Below, one piece after another: positions 44,219 to 53,752 of a stretch of 64,000 bases of DNA (its first letter is position 1; every line of letters begins with the position of its first letter). This DNA is from Larkinella soli (GTDB taxonomy: Bacteria > Bacteroidota > Bacteroidia > Cytophagales > Spirosomataceae): positions 19,853 to 83,852 of the forward strand of contig NZ_QTJY01000022.1 in assembly GCF_003703975.1 (NCBI RefSeq), written 5' to 3'. Under the pieces are notes generated by a model, which searched no databases, had not been told where the DNA came from, and was given only the letters and a program-made list of their open reading frames with translations. Made by a program: the position numbers and the translations under genes.

Positions 44219-44457
44219 GTCGTGTTGAAAGTTGCGTACCGCAAAGCTGAGGGCGCCTGCCGACTTCCCTAAACATACCGGATGGATACCTGAAAACCAC
44301 TGACGAACAGATCGTAATCCGGGTCGAACCGATTCGACCCCCGAAAGCCGCATTCCGTCAGGAAAGCCGCCCCGTCCGACCGAATTTCTTGAAGCCCCGG
44401 GCCGCCCCATCCACCTTTGCTCCGAAGATAAGCGATCGAACTCTTAAACAACCGACC

Positions 44458-46902
44458 ATGCGCCCTGCCTTTGTATGTTTCCTGCTACTGATCTGTTCTT
44501 TTTCCGCCTTTGCGCAGCTTTCGTCCAACCGCCTGAATGGAATGGTCAGCGATGCGCTGAATGAACCGCTGCCGGGGGCTGCGGTACGGCTGCTTCGGGC
44601 GTCCGATTCGACCCTGGTGCGGGCGGTGCTGACCGGCGGCAACGGAAAATTCGGGTTTACCAACCTCCCGGCGGATGCGTACCGGGTGCAGGTCACGAGC
44701 GTAGGCAGCAACGAATATCGGAGCGGAACGATCCTGATCGACGGTCGGGCCAGGACCGTTACCCTGCCGGTATTTATCATGACGCCTTCGAAGACCCTGC
44801 TGAATGAGGTGAAAGTGGTGGCTAAAAAACCGCTGCTCGAACAGGAACTCGACCGGACGATCGTCAACGTCGAGGCCATGATCGGCAGTGCCGGCAGTAA
44901 TACGCTGGAGGTGCTCGAAAGGACCCCGGGCGTCAGCGTCGACGGAAACGGCGACATTAGTTTGAACGGACAATCCGGTGTACTGGTGCTGATCGACGGG
45001 CGGCCAACGTATATGTCGGGTCCGGATCTGGCGGCTTACCTAAGATCGTTGCCGGGTGGGTCCATAGACAAAATCGAACTCATGACCAACCCGCCCGCCC
45101 GATACGACGCAGCCGGCACGTCGGTCATCAATATTCGACTGAAACGGGCCAGAACCCAGGGGTATACGGGGGATATCGCTTTCAGTTACAACCGGGGGGT
45201 TACCAGCCGCAGCAACGATGTGGTCAACCTGAATTACCATCACAAAAAGATCAACCTGTTCGGCAGTCTGGGTTACTCCAAAGACGGGAACTATGCCGAA
45301 GACAGGTATGAACGGAGGGTATATGACTCCACGGCGAACCTAACCTCCACGATAGGGCTCACGAACCGGTATAGGTCCGGCAGTCAGGGAGGCATGGCAA
45401 GGCTGGGGATGGATTATACCGTTTCCCCCGCCACCACCGTAGGGATGGTATTGCTGATTCAGCGCAGACCCCGATGGGAGCGGCTGGACTCCGATAGCCG
45501 GCGGTTCGACGGCCCCCTCGGACCGGATTCGGTCGGCAACGGCTCAACCGACGGCCGTTTTCGCTGGTCCTCGATCAGCGCGAACGGCAACCTGCAACAC
45601 AAATTCGGGAAGACGGGCCGCGAAGTCAGCGCTGACCTGAATTTCGCCAAGTACACGACCCGGGGCGAGCAGCGGCTCCGGAACCAGATCGAAGGGCCGG
45701 ACGGTACGTTGCCGGCCGTCGACCGGTTTTTGCATAAGCTGCCGTCGACAATCGCCATTTACTCGGCCAAAGTGGATTACATTCATCCGCTGGTCAACCT
45801 GGGAAAACTCGAAGCCGGTCTGAAATCGAGCCGGGTTTTGAATGCCAACAACGCGCAGTATTTCGACCTGGATGGTTCTCTCCTGCTTCCGGATTACGGA
45901 AAGTCGAATCATTTCCGGTACCTGGAAACGATACTTTCGGCTTACGCCAATGTTCGGAAAGATGGAAAACGGCTGGCCGCCCAGGGCGGTCTGCGTCTGG
46001 AAAGCACCCACCTGCACGGCCGGCAACTGGGCAACCCGGAGATCGCCGAAACCTCGTTCCGCCGAAGCTTCAGGAGTTTGTTTCCCTCGGTGTTTCTGGG
46101 CTATAAACTGGATGGCGCGGGAAGGAACACCCTGACCGCCGGCATTTCCCGAAGGATCAGCCGTCCAAATTATCAGTTACTCAATCCCTTTCTGGCGTTC
46201 CGCGATCCCTATTCGTTCACGACGGGCAACCCCTCCCTGAAACCCCAATATCGTTGGCAGTACGAATTGAAATATCAGCATAAACAGGTAATCGGGATCG
46301 CCCTGCAATACAACCGGTTCAGGGATATAATCTTCCAGTTGACCGAAGCAGTCGGCGACGTTTTTATACATCGGCCGGAAAACGTAGCGAAAGGCTATAT
46401 TCTGGCTCTTAACACCAACGGCTCCGTAGCTCCGGCCAAATGGTGGAACGTCAATGCCACCGTCATGCTGGCCCGGATGGCCCTTCAGGGCACGGCCTTT
46501 TCTCAGCCTCTGAATCCGGGCCTTTTCCATGCCCGCATGAGCCTGCTCAACCAGTTCCGTTTCGGCAGCGGATGGAGCGGGGAGATGAGCGGCTATTTCA
46601 GTTCCCGGGATTTGGCGGGCCAGACGATAACCGAACCGCGCTACCGGGTGGCCGGCGCCCTGCAGAAAAAACTCTTCCACGAAAAAGGCAGCATCCGGTT
46701 GACGCTGGACGATCTGTTTCACTCCTGGAAAGCCTACGACCGGACCATCAGCCTGAAACGCACGGAAGCCGTTCACCGGAACGTATCGGACACCCGCCGG
46801 ATTGGCCTGGCCTTTACCTACCGTTTTGGAAAAGAAACGTTTAAACGGAAACGGAATCACCCGGACAATGCCACGGATGAGGAGAAAGGCAGAGTCGATT
46901 AA
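44458..46902 (+). CDS. Outer-membrane beta-barrel (TonB receptor-like) protein
   Basis: 814 aa from the ATG at 44458, with signal peptide MRPAFVCFLLLICSFSAFAQ. A carboxypeptidase-regulatory-like domain (LNGMVSDALNEPLPGAAVRLLR, about 25-100) leads to a linker (LLNEVKVVAKKPLLEQELDRTIVNVEAM), a plug-like domain (LEVLERTPGVSVDGNGDISLNGQSGVLVLIDGRPTYM) and a barrel. This is the Bacteroidota 'outer membrane beta-barrel family' that often sits beside LytTR systems, as here. It is divergent from the kinase gene, with 239 bp between. Ligand unknown. Confidence 0.88.
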   Translation: MRPAFVCFLLLICSFSAFAQLSSNRLNGMVSDALNEPLPGAAVRLLRASDSTLVRAVLTGGNGKFGFTNLPADAYRVQVTSVGSNEYRSGTILIDGRARTVTLPVFIMTPSKTLLNEVKVVAKKPLLEQELDRTIVNVEAMIGSAGSNTLEVLERTPGVSVDGNGDISLNGQSGVLVLIDGRPTYMSGPDLAAYLRSLPGGSIDKIELMTNPPARYDAAGTSVINIRLKRARTQGYTGDIAFSYNRGVTSRSNDVVNLNYHHKKINLFGSLGYSKDGNYAEDRYERRVYDSTANLTSTIGLTNRYRSGSQGGMARLGMDYTVSPATTVGMVLLIQRRPRWERLDSDSRRFDGPLGPDSVGNGSTDGRFRWSSISANGNLQHKFGKTGREVSADLNFAKYTTRGEQRLRNQIEGPDGTLPAVDRFLHKLPSTIAIYSAKVDYIHPLVNLGKLEAGLKSSRVLNANNAQYFDLDGSLLLPDYGKSNHFRYLETILSAYANVRKDGKRLAAQGGLRLESTHLHGRQLGNPEIAETSFRRSFRSLFPSVFLGYKLDGAGRNTLTAGISRRISRPNYQLLNPFLAFRDPYSFTTGNPSLKPQYRWQYELKYQHKQVIGIALQYNRFRDIIFQLTEAVGDVFIHRPENVAKGYILALNTNGSVAPAKWWNVNATVMLARMALQGTAFSQPLNPGLFHARMSLLNQFRFGSGWSGEMSGYFSSRDLAGQTITEPRYRVAGALQKKLFHEKGSIRLTLDDLFHSWKAYDRTISLKRTEAVHRNVSDTRRIGLAFTYRFGKETFKRKRNHPDNATDEEKGRVD

Positions 46903-47249
46903 CCGCTGCCCCTTCAAACGACGGATGACCGGTTTCCGGATGGAAGCCGGCAGGATCGGAAGAGAAGGCGCAGGACCAGATCCGGGTCCATGGTCGCTGC
47001 TCCAATCCAACCGGTTTTCATTCCGGCTTTAGCCCGGCGTAAGGGAAGCTGGCGGTCCCGGTCAATGCCTCTATTGGCCGTTGCCTCACTATTTCATAAA
47101 AGTTTTAAAGGGCCTGCCCGCTAATCCATTATTTTTCAGCTAAAATTCGACTCAGGACGGACGTGCAACCCAGCGGGTTTGATAACTTCCTTTTTAAGCC
47201 GGCAAAACTTCGGACAGCCCCGTTTTTCATTGCTTTTCCCCTGAGCAGG
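46903..47249. other. Intergenic region, 347 bp
   Basis: Between two plus-strand genes. The stretch 47095-47150 is AT-rich (AAAAGTTTTAAAG, CATTATTTTTCAG) and is the probable promoter of the receiver gene. No hairpin terminator or ORF was identified. Confidence 0.4.
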
Positions 47250-47708
47250 ATGACTCATTCGGTGAACAAGAATAACTCAGGCCAGGTCCTGGTGATCGAA
47301 GATAATCCGGATCATTGGGTAATGATGCAAAACGCTCTGGTCAGTCTGCTGCCCGGAGTGGAAACGATCCGGACCGTCAGTCACGAAACCACCGAAGCTT
47401 TTCTGAACGAGTGTATGGCCCAGGGACGCTACCCCCACCTGATTATTCTGGATCTGTATCTGCCGGACCGGGAGGTCGGCCTGAGTATCCTCCGGAAGAT
47501 CCGGCAGCTGGCTTCTCCCGGCCGGAAAATCCCGATCCTGGTACTGAGTAATTCGAACCACCGCGAGGACATCCTCCAATCGTACGATCTGGGAGCCAAC
47601 TCCTACATCATCAAGCCTTTGAACCTTCAGGAGTGGCTACCCTACTTTCAGGCCGTCACCGAATACTGGTGGCAATCGGTGACGCTGCCCCGGATTGACC
47701 CCTACTGA
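47250..47708 (+). CDS. Single-domain response regulator (receiver only)
   Basis: 152 aa from the ATG at 47250; a GTG at 47163 would add 29 residues of non-coding character. Receiver residues are complete: Glu17-Asp18 (VIEDNPD), Asp68 (LIILDLYLPDREVG), Lys122 (SYIIKPL). It ends VTEYWWQSVTLPRIDPY, the aromatic tail shared with the other stand-alone receivers here. No output domain. Monocistronic, with a hairpin just after the stop. Confidence 0.85.
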   Translation: MTHSVNKNNSGQVLVIEDNPDHWVMMQNALVSLLPGVETIRTVSHETTEAFLNECMAQGRYPHLIILDLYLPDREVGLSILRKIRQLASPGRKIPILVLSNSNHREDILQSYDLGANSYIIKPLNLQEWLPYFQAVTEYWWQSVTLPRIDPY

Positions 47709-47710
47709 AA

Positions 47711-47730
47711 ACCGGCTTCGGAAAGCCGGT
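47711..47730 (+). terminator. Hairpin after the receiver gene
   Basis: Perfect 8-bp stem ACCGGCTT / AAGCCGGT with a CGGA tetraloop, starting two bases after the stop codon. There is no T-tract, so it may protect the 3' end rather than terminate by itself. Confidence 0.4.
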
Positions 47731-47947
47731 CGGCCCGGCAATTGGGGTGAGGAATGCCGCAAGGGAAGAAGCAAAAAAGCCGGCAATCAACCGACTTCCG
47801 GCGCAGAAACCGGCCCAATGTCCGTAACCCATCCTTGTTTCTGTTTTAGTACCGGGAAATGGAAGCAAACCTAAACGTTTTTGTGATTCGCTTTGGCGAT
47901 GGGCTTGTTATCGGATGTGAACGAAAGGACGGAACGGGCTAAAATGA

Positions 47948-47955
47948 TATCTTTG
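47948..47955 (+). promoter_or_regulatory. TATCTTTG -7 box of the URO-D-like gene
   Basis: Perfect match to TAnnTTTG, 49 bp before the ATG at 48005. No matching -33 box is seen at the usual distance. Confidence 0.4.
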
Positions 47956-48004
47956 TCCATAGGCCGTCCCGGCCTCCTCATTTCTTCCCGGACTGCCAAA
48001 CGAC

Positions 48005-49066
48005 ATGAGCCTTTCTACCGAAAACCCCATCAACCGGCGCCGGTTTATCGGCGCTTCCGCCCTGGCGGCAGCCGCGGTCGGTACGTTACCGAAAGCCTTC
48101 GCCAAAGCAAACCCGCCCGCTAAATCCCGACGTGAGCTGGTCATGCAGGTGCTTGACCCATCCGGAAGGCCGAACTACGTACCGGCCGCCTTCTTCCTGC
48201 ACTTCCCGCCCGAACAGCGAACCGGCGATGCCGCCATCCGGGCGCACCTCGACTATTTCCGGGCCACGGGCATGGACCTGATGAAGGTACAGTTTGAGCA
48301 GCGCTACCCCAAAGAAGTGGAGGTGAAAACGCCCGCCGACTGGGCCAGAATCCCCGTGCTGAAAGAAAACTGGTTCGAGCCGACGCTGTACGTGATCCGG
48401 GGACTCGTGAAGGCGGCCAAATCCGAAGCGCTGATCATTCCTACCATGTATTCGCACTATCAGATGGCCAATATGGTGGTACCTAAAGAAACCCTGCTCA
48501 GGCACGTGCAGGAAGACCCCGAAGCCGTCAGCCGGGGCATGGAAAACATCGCCCTGTCGATCATGAACTACGTCCGGGCCGCCACCCGGGCCGGCGTCGA
48601 CGGGTTCTATACGTGTTCGCAGGGCGGAGAGGCCAATGCCGTCGCCGACCGGGCGTTGTTCCACCGGGTCATCAAGAGCTTCGATATGCTGGTACAGAAG
48701 GAAGTAGCCCAGCTAACCCCGGTCAATATCCTGCACGTGTGCGATTACGAAGGCGCTTACGGTGAGTTTGGGAGCCGGTTTCAGGATTACCCCGGGCAGA
48801 TCGTCAGCGTACCCCTGGCGGCCGAGGGCAAGCCGCTGTCGCTGAGCCAGGCGGCCGGCCTGTTCAAACGGCCGGTGATGGGTGGCCTCGATCGGCACGG
48901 GGTGCTGTCGACGGGTACGCCGGCGGACGTAAAGAAAGCCGTCGAACAGGTGCTGACCGATGCCCCGGCTCACCTGATTCTGGGCGCCAACTGCACCGTT
49001 CGAACGGATATTCCGATCGAAAACCTCAAAACGGCGATTCAGACCGCTCACCGGTTCCGGGGGTGA
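48005..49066 (+). CDS. Tat-exported uroporphyrinogen decarboxylase-like protein
   Basis: 353 aa. The N-terminus has a twin-arginine signal (NRRRFIGASALAAAAVGTLPKAFA, residues 10-33). The remainder resembles the URO-D/methyltransferase (MtaA/CmuA) barrel: HLDYFRATGMDLMKVQFEQRYP, RAATRAGVDGFYTCSQGG, MGGLDRHGVLSTGTPADVKKAVEQVL and LILGANCTV. True HemE is cytosolic and has no signal, so this one is not haem biosynthesis. Export of a URO-D-type barrel points to an unknown periplasmic reaction. Convergent with the GH43 gene. Confidence 0.75.
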   Translation: MSLSTENPINRRRFIGASALAAAAVGTLPKAFAKANPPAKSRRELVMQVLDPSGRPNYVPAAFFLHFPPEQRTGDAAIRAHLDYFRATGMDLMKVQFEQRYPKEVEVKTPADWARIPVLKENWFEPTLYVIRGLVKAAKSEALIIPTMYSHYQMANMVVPKETLLRHVQEDPEAVSRGMENIALSIMNYVRAATRAGVDGFYTCSQGGEANAVADRALFHRVIKSFDMLVQKEVAQLTPVNILHVCDYEGAYGEFGSRFQDYPGQIVSVPLAAEGKPLSLSQAAGLFKRPVMGGLDRHGVLSTGTPADVKKAVEQVLTDAPAHLILGANCTVRTDIPIENLKTAIQTAHRFRG

Positions 49067-49087
49067 CTTTCCTCCTAAGCGGAAACT

Positions 49088-50251
49088 TCAATTTCTGTTG
49101 GGCAGCGGCAGACCCGAGGGAAGCTTCTGGGGAGTGGTGGTGGGTCCGGAGACGGTAATTTTCCCTGCTTTCACTTCCATGCGGTCGATGAAAACCACCC
49201 TTTCCTCACCGGTTTTGGTGGTTCTTCCGTGATAGACGCAAAACATCTCACGGCCGTCGGGCGAGTAGGTGATACTGTTGTGGCCCGTGCCCGTTACCGT
49301 GCCGCCCTTCGCCGTATTTTTTTGCAGCACCGGATTATCGGCAGACTTTTTAAACGGTCCTAAAGGAGAAGATGAAGTCGCATACCCGACGGCATAGTGC
49401 TGACCGCCAAAATAATTGGCCGAGTACATGATGTAATAGATACCCTCTTTTTTGAACGTCACGGATCCCTCCGTCCAGCGCCGGTTCACTTCGCGGGAGG
49501 TGACCGACCGGCTCTCCCACTCGGCCTGTTTATCGGTAAGCCGGACCGGCGGGCGCAGCAATAACACCGGCTCGCCGATGGCGCCGGAAAAATCAGGCCG
49601 GATCTCCACCCCGTATACCCAGCTTTCTTCCACTTCCTTAAACCACCCTTTCTTTTTGGCCCAATCGGCTATTTCGCTTTCCACCGGGTGTTTATAGGCC
49701 GCACGGGAGTAGTACAAATAGGTTCTGCCGTCGGTATCGAAAAACACGTTGGCATCGATGATGGGATAGCCCGGGTCAAAAATCGGCTTGTTGGTTAAAT
49801 CGATGAACGGGCCGGTCGGCTTGTCCGCGACGGCCACGCCGATGCGAAAATTTTCAACCTCCCGGGTCGGGTTTACCTTCCATTGGGCGCTGTAAAACAG
49901 GTAAAACTTTCCCTTTACCTCATACACTTCGGGTGCCCAGTAGGCCCCGCCCCAACTGGCTTCCGGATCGCTCCAACCGTTTCTGTTGTCGTGAAAATAG
50001 ACCTGCCCTTCAGGTTTCCAGTTCACCAGGTCTTTGGAGGAATAAGCGGCAAAGCCCTTATTCGCTCCGGCCCCCGTGCCGTACATGTAATACGTCCCGG
50101 CCGTATAGAGTACGAAAGGGTCACCAAATTGTACGTTTAAGGGGTTGGTATAAGTGGTTTTGGCCGTAGCAACTCGCTGGGTGGTTTGGGCCGGAAGCCG
50201 GTGAAGAGACAGTCCGGTGAAGCAGAATAGGAGCAGAATATATTTCATCAT
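49088..50251 (-). CDS. Secreted glycoside hydrolase family 43-like enzyme
   Basis: 387 aa with a signal peptide (residues 1-21, ending LPAQ). A five-bladed propeller with the GH43 triad: Asp44 (NVQFGDPFVLY) as base, Asp166 (PIIDANVFFDTDG) as pKa modulator, Glu261 (RRWTEGSVTF) as acid; WAPEVYEVKGKFYLFYSA and GTGHNSI are further family segments. GH43 enzymes act on arabinan or xylan side chains, and some on galactan. It stands alone, with no SusCD pair beside it. Confidence 0.9.
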   Translation of the reverse strand: MMKYILLLFCFTGLSLHRLPAQTTQRVATAKTTYTNPLNVQFGDPFVLYTAGTYYMYGTGAGANKGFAAYSSKDLVNWKPEGQVYFHDNRNGWSDPEASWGGAYWAPEVYEVKGKFYLFYSAQWKVNPTREVENFRIGVAVADKPTGPFIDLTNKPIFDPGYPIIDANVFFDTDGRTYLYYSRAAYKHPVESEIADWAKKKGWFKEVEESWVYGVEIRPDFSGAIGEPVLLLRPPVRLTDKQAEWESRSVTSREVNRRWTEGSVTFKKEGIYYIMYSANYFGGQHYAVGYATSSSPLGPFKKSADNPVLQKNTAKGGTVTGTGHNSITYSPDGREMFCVYHGRTTKTGEERVVFIDRMEVKAGKITVSGPTTTPQKLPSGLPLPNRN

Positions 50252-50796
50252 AACGAAAGAGTTTCCTGGAATCTAAAGTAAGCGAATTTTTCTTAGCAGC
50301 GTCCTGGAATTACCGATACAGTATGGACCCCGAGGAGTTCTTCGCCTGCTGTCTGCCCCTGACGCAGCGGGTTCAGCACATCCAGCCCACGCCCCGGCTC
50401 CAGAAGCGCGAAGGCCGTTTGGCAGACCGTTTGGAAGGAAACGGATTGCAAAGGGAAATGGTGATCAGGCGGGGTCAAAGACAATGAATACAATATAGCA
50501 CTTACTTTAAACTGATTGCCGTTAACAACGTTCGGGAAACGGTCCAGGAGACGGATTTGATAAATGGAAAGGCGGCCTTCGAATAGGGATAAAATAAGTC
50601 CTTATGAAATGCCCGAATAAGGAGATGGCACACAAATGAACAATAAGCCATGTTGCATCTCATTACTCCCCTTCAGTAATGAGACGATGTGGAGCAGGCA
50701 GTTTTAGTAGGGTATGTCCAGGCCAGCGTCTGCAAATACCCTGAATCCCAGCTTTTTGATTGGCCGACCGATGCACCTTAATTAATCTGATGGCCG
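50252..50796. other. Intergenic region, 545 bp
   Basis: Between two minus-strand genes. It contains a 10-bp perfect hairpin at 50658-50684. A 66-codon open frame at 50293-50493 has no recognisable sequence. The promoter of the GH43 gene should be near 50255-50320. Confidence 0.4.
50658..50684. repeat. Hairpin TCTCATTACT/AGTAATGAGA
   Basis: Perfect 10-bp inverted repeat with a 7-base loop, 113 bp beyond the stop of the minus-strand S41 fusion gene. No T-tract on either side. It could be a terminator for that gene or a protein-binding site. Confidence 0.4.
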
Positions 50797-53466
50797 TTAG
50801 CGGGATGCTCCCGCACGGTTCTGCTTTCTGATCAGTTCAAAACTGCGGGTCAGTTCGACATCCCTCTTATCCAGGTGGTCCTTCAGCGTATAACGAACCG
50901 GGTAATCGGGCTGCACTCCCCGGCCAACCATGCCGGCTGGAACAACTGCTAAGTCATATCGCCCCAGGGGAAGGCTCAGTCGGAGCCGCGAATGAGGCAG
51001 CGTCAGTACCGGACTTGCCAGGCTGCTGTTCCCCATATACCCTCCGCCGGTTTCCTGACCAATAAACTGCCCCCGCTTTTGGCTTCGAACCAGTGCCGCG
51101 AACTCGGCCGCCGTCGAAAAGGTCCCGCCGTTAATGAGCACATAAACCGTTCCGGTGAATCCCGGCGTTCGAGGTGCCTGAAGACCCATATTGAGATGGT
51201 TGGTATACAGAAAGCCGCTATCGGTTTTTTGAATGCCTGATCGGTAGTCGGGCAGTACCTGTAACAGCGGCAGGTCACTGACGGATAAGCGGTTTAACCA
51301 GGTGCTGTCGGCCGTCGCAACCGAAATTCGACGGTAATAGTGGAACGGCTGATTCGCCAAGTAAGCGTACAGTAAGGCCCCATAGTCATCCCGCCCACCC
51401 TGGTTGTTTCGCAGATCGATTACCAGGCTCGAGAGCCGGCGCTGGTTCAGGGTGCGGAAGGTTTCCTGCAGGAAGGCCGGAAAGTCCTGCGTGGTGGCAA
51501 AGGAAGGGATTTTCAGCACCATCGTTTGCAGCGAATCATGCACCTGGGCAGTGGCGAATTCATCCGGCCGACTGGGGGCCGGGAAGCCGGCCCCGGCCAG
51601 TCGTACTGCCCGTAAGCTTCCGCTCGGTTCCCGGATCTGTACCTCGAAGGTATCCGCTGGTTGCACATACCGGGCAAACAGGGTCGAGAATTCGTTCTGA
51701 AGGCGAAACGATTTGTAGGTTTGGTTGTAGCCGTCCGACGGCAGTACCGACCGGAGCCTACGCAGGGTTTCCACCTGTTCATGGCCATTGACGGAGACGA
51801 TGGCCGACCCTTGGGGAACGCCGGGGTAATCCTGAGTGACCAGGGTGCTATCCCCCGTGATCCACAAGTCGAGCGGCAACCGTTTCGCAACGAGCGACAA
51901 GTAGTCGTGCGTCGTGACCGAGGGCAACAGTTCGGTGTGACCACAATGAATTTGCTCGATCAGCGTACTTAGCCGGTAATACAGGTCGGATTCCCGGGTG
52001 GTCTTCGTCAGCGCGCTTTTTAGCTGGTCGAAGGCCCGATCCAGGCTCGGCTTGTCGGTATACCAGTAGAGTCCCGGATGCAGCTTTTCCAGGCTTTCCT
52101 GAAGGTAGATCAGGTCTTCGACGACCTGGGAGGCTGTGTACGTCCGGCGGGTCATCGCCTTTCGGGTCACCTCGATTCGCTTGTCGCGTTCCCACTGCTC
52201 ATTCTTACGCCGGAGCCGGCGGGCCAGCTCCGTGAGGGTGGTATCGGCCCGCAGGTAGTTGACCTGTGACCAGTTGACCGGCTCTTTTTCAAATTCTTTT
52301 TTGATAAAGTTTTGCAGCGTAGGCAACCGACCCACGTCTTCCAGATTGGAAACGGCGCCGGTATTTCCTTCAAGAGTGTCAATTTGGGTCACGATGCGTT
52401 CAGAATGAAGCCGAAGCGAATCCTGACGGGCCTGTACCAACCCCATAAACACCAGAGCCGCCGAAAAGTCGGTTTCGATGACCTGACTATGGAGGTACCA
52501 TTTTTGACCGAATTGCCGGTAGGTAGTCACCCAGCGGTCCTGGGAAACGGTCAGGCGCTTGGGAGCCTGACTGATGGCGACCCCACCCCAGTTCTGGTGA
52601 GTCTTTAGAAAGGGGAGACCGTACGGACTCAACTGGTGCTCGAGTTTGACAATGGCGGAGGATTCGGCATCAATATAAATGGTGCCTTTTAGGAGGGGTT
52701 TGCGGACGTTTTTCTTTTGGTCGAAGTCGATCAGGTAAACTTCTTTCCCATTCAGGTAGCTGGTAGTTCTCAAAACAAAGGTGTAATAGCGTGCCAGCGC
52801 GCTTTTCCGGCTTAACGCCACGCCTAAAAACGTCGGCTGAGCCGGCGATTGGATGCCGGAAACATCCGTCCAGCCAAAGGTGTAAAAGCCGCCCCGGGCC
52901 GGATTCCAGAGAGGTGCTTTGGCGGCCTTGTCCTCTACAAACCAGGCGTCGAGCACCGAAGAAACGTGCGATTGAGGGGTGCCGCTGGATCGAAAAGCCA
53001 CTTCCAGTAACTGAATTACGGACCGACCGGCGGTGACATACTCCCGTTGAAAGCCTTCAGCCTGGTAGGGTTTAGTCGCGTAGTTATGACCTAATTTATC
53101 CAGGGCCCGAGTGACCAGCAGCAGCGGGTCAAGGGGTCGAACCACTACTTCGTTTAGCTGGACGGGGTTAGGCGCCAACGCAATCGTCAAATTGTTTTGA
53201 TCCTTGGAAAAGCCGGTCAGCTGAACGGATTGATAACCCACATACGAAAAGATGACTACCGGATTTGCCGTCGTGCTTGGAAATCGAAAGACAAAATCGC
53301 CGGTCTGGTTCGTCGTGGTTCCTAAACTGGTACCGACTAATTGAATACTAGCGTAGGGAAGTGCTTCTCCCGTGATTTTGTCGGTTAATTTGCCGGTTAA
53401 GGAGCGTGGCTGGGCATCCGCCCAACGAAACGCCAGCAGCAGGAAGAAGAGCGGGAGTAGCTTCAT
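50797..53466 (-). CDS. Carboxypeptidase-regulatory / DUF5686-like N-terminus fused to S41 peptidase
   Basis: 889 aa with a signal peptide (MKLLPLFFLLLAFRWADAQ). Residues 21-110: carboxypeptidase-regulatory-like domain (LTGKLTDKITGEALPYASIQLVG, FSYVGYQSVQLTGF). About 110-430: a region resembling the start of DUF5686 proteins (NEVVVRPLDPLLLVTRALDKLGHNYATKPYQAEGFQREYV). From about 450: an S41 protease (LEKLHPGLYWYTD, EQIHCGHTELLP, PDZ-like section, LVIDLRNNQGGRDDYG, NGGTFSTAAEFAALVR with Ser784, IGQETGGGYMG). Each half is usually a separate protein. It is probably anchored at the outer membrane facing the periplasm. Confidence 0.85.
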   Translation of the reverse strand: MKLLPLFFLLLAFRWADAQPRSLTGKLTDKITGEALPYASIQLVGTSLGTTTNQTGDFVFRFPSTTANPVVIFSYVGYQSVQLTGFSKDQNNLTIALAPNPVQLNEVVVRPLDPLLLVTRALDKLGHNYATKPYQAEGFQREYVTAGRSVIQLLEVAFRSSGTPQSHVSSVLDAWFVEDKAAKAPLWNPARGGFYTFGWTDVSGIQSPAQPTFLGVALSRKSALARYYTFVLRTTSYLNGKEVYLIDFDQKKNVRKPLLKGTIYIDAESSAIVKLEHQLSPYGLPFLKTHQNWGGVAISQAPKRLTVSQDRWVTTYRQFGQKWYLHSQVIETDFSAALVFMGLVQARQDSLRLHSERIVTQIDTLEGNTGAVSNLEDVGRLPTLQNFIKKEFEKEPVNWSQVNYLRADTTLTELARRLRRKNEQWERDKRIEVTRKAMTRRTYTASQVVEDLIYLQESLEKLHPGLYWYTDKPSLDRAFDQLKSALTKTTRESDLYYRLSTLIEQIHCGHTELLPSVTTHDYLSLVAKRLPLDLWITGDSTLVTQDYPGVPQGSAIVSVNGHEQVETLRRLRSVLPSDGYNQTYKSFRLQNEFSTLFARYVQPADTFEVQIREPSGSLRAVRLAGAGFPAPSRPDEFATAQVHDSLQTMVLKIPSFATTQDFPAFLQETFRTLNQRRLSSLVIDLRNNQGGRDDYGALLYAYLANQPFHYYRRISVATADSTWLNRLSVSDLPLLQVLPDYRSGIQKTDSGFLYTNHLNMGLQAPRTPGFTGTVYVLINGGTFSTAAEFAALVRSQKRGQFIGQETGGGYMGNSSLASPVLTLPHSRLRLSLPLGRYDLAVVPAGMVGRGVQPDYPVRYTLKDHLDKRDVELTRSFELIRKQNRAGASR

Positions 53467-53752
53467 AAAACGAGTTGATCCAGGGGCTGCGACCAGGGCG
53501 CTTGCAAAGATGAGGATTGTGTCCCTGAATCAGCCAGAGTCGCTTGTTAAAAAGAGTTAACGCTATCCTGAGGAACTCTTTTTACTCCTTTCTATTAGGT
53601 ACAGACGAAAACCTCCGACGAACTATTCGTTTTTGTTCACGTTTTTAAACGCCCGTTTGGGGCTTGACGAATGGAGCGTATTGTGATCCTGTTTCAGCAG
53701 CTACTTAAAATTTTAGTAGATTGGCTGCCATAATTGCACTTATAGAATAAGA

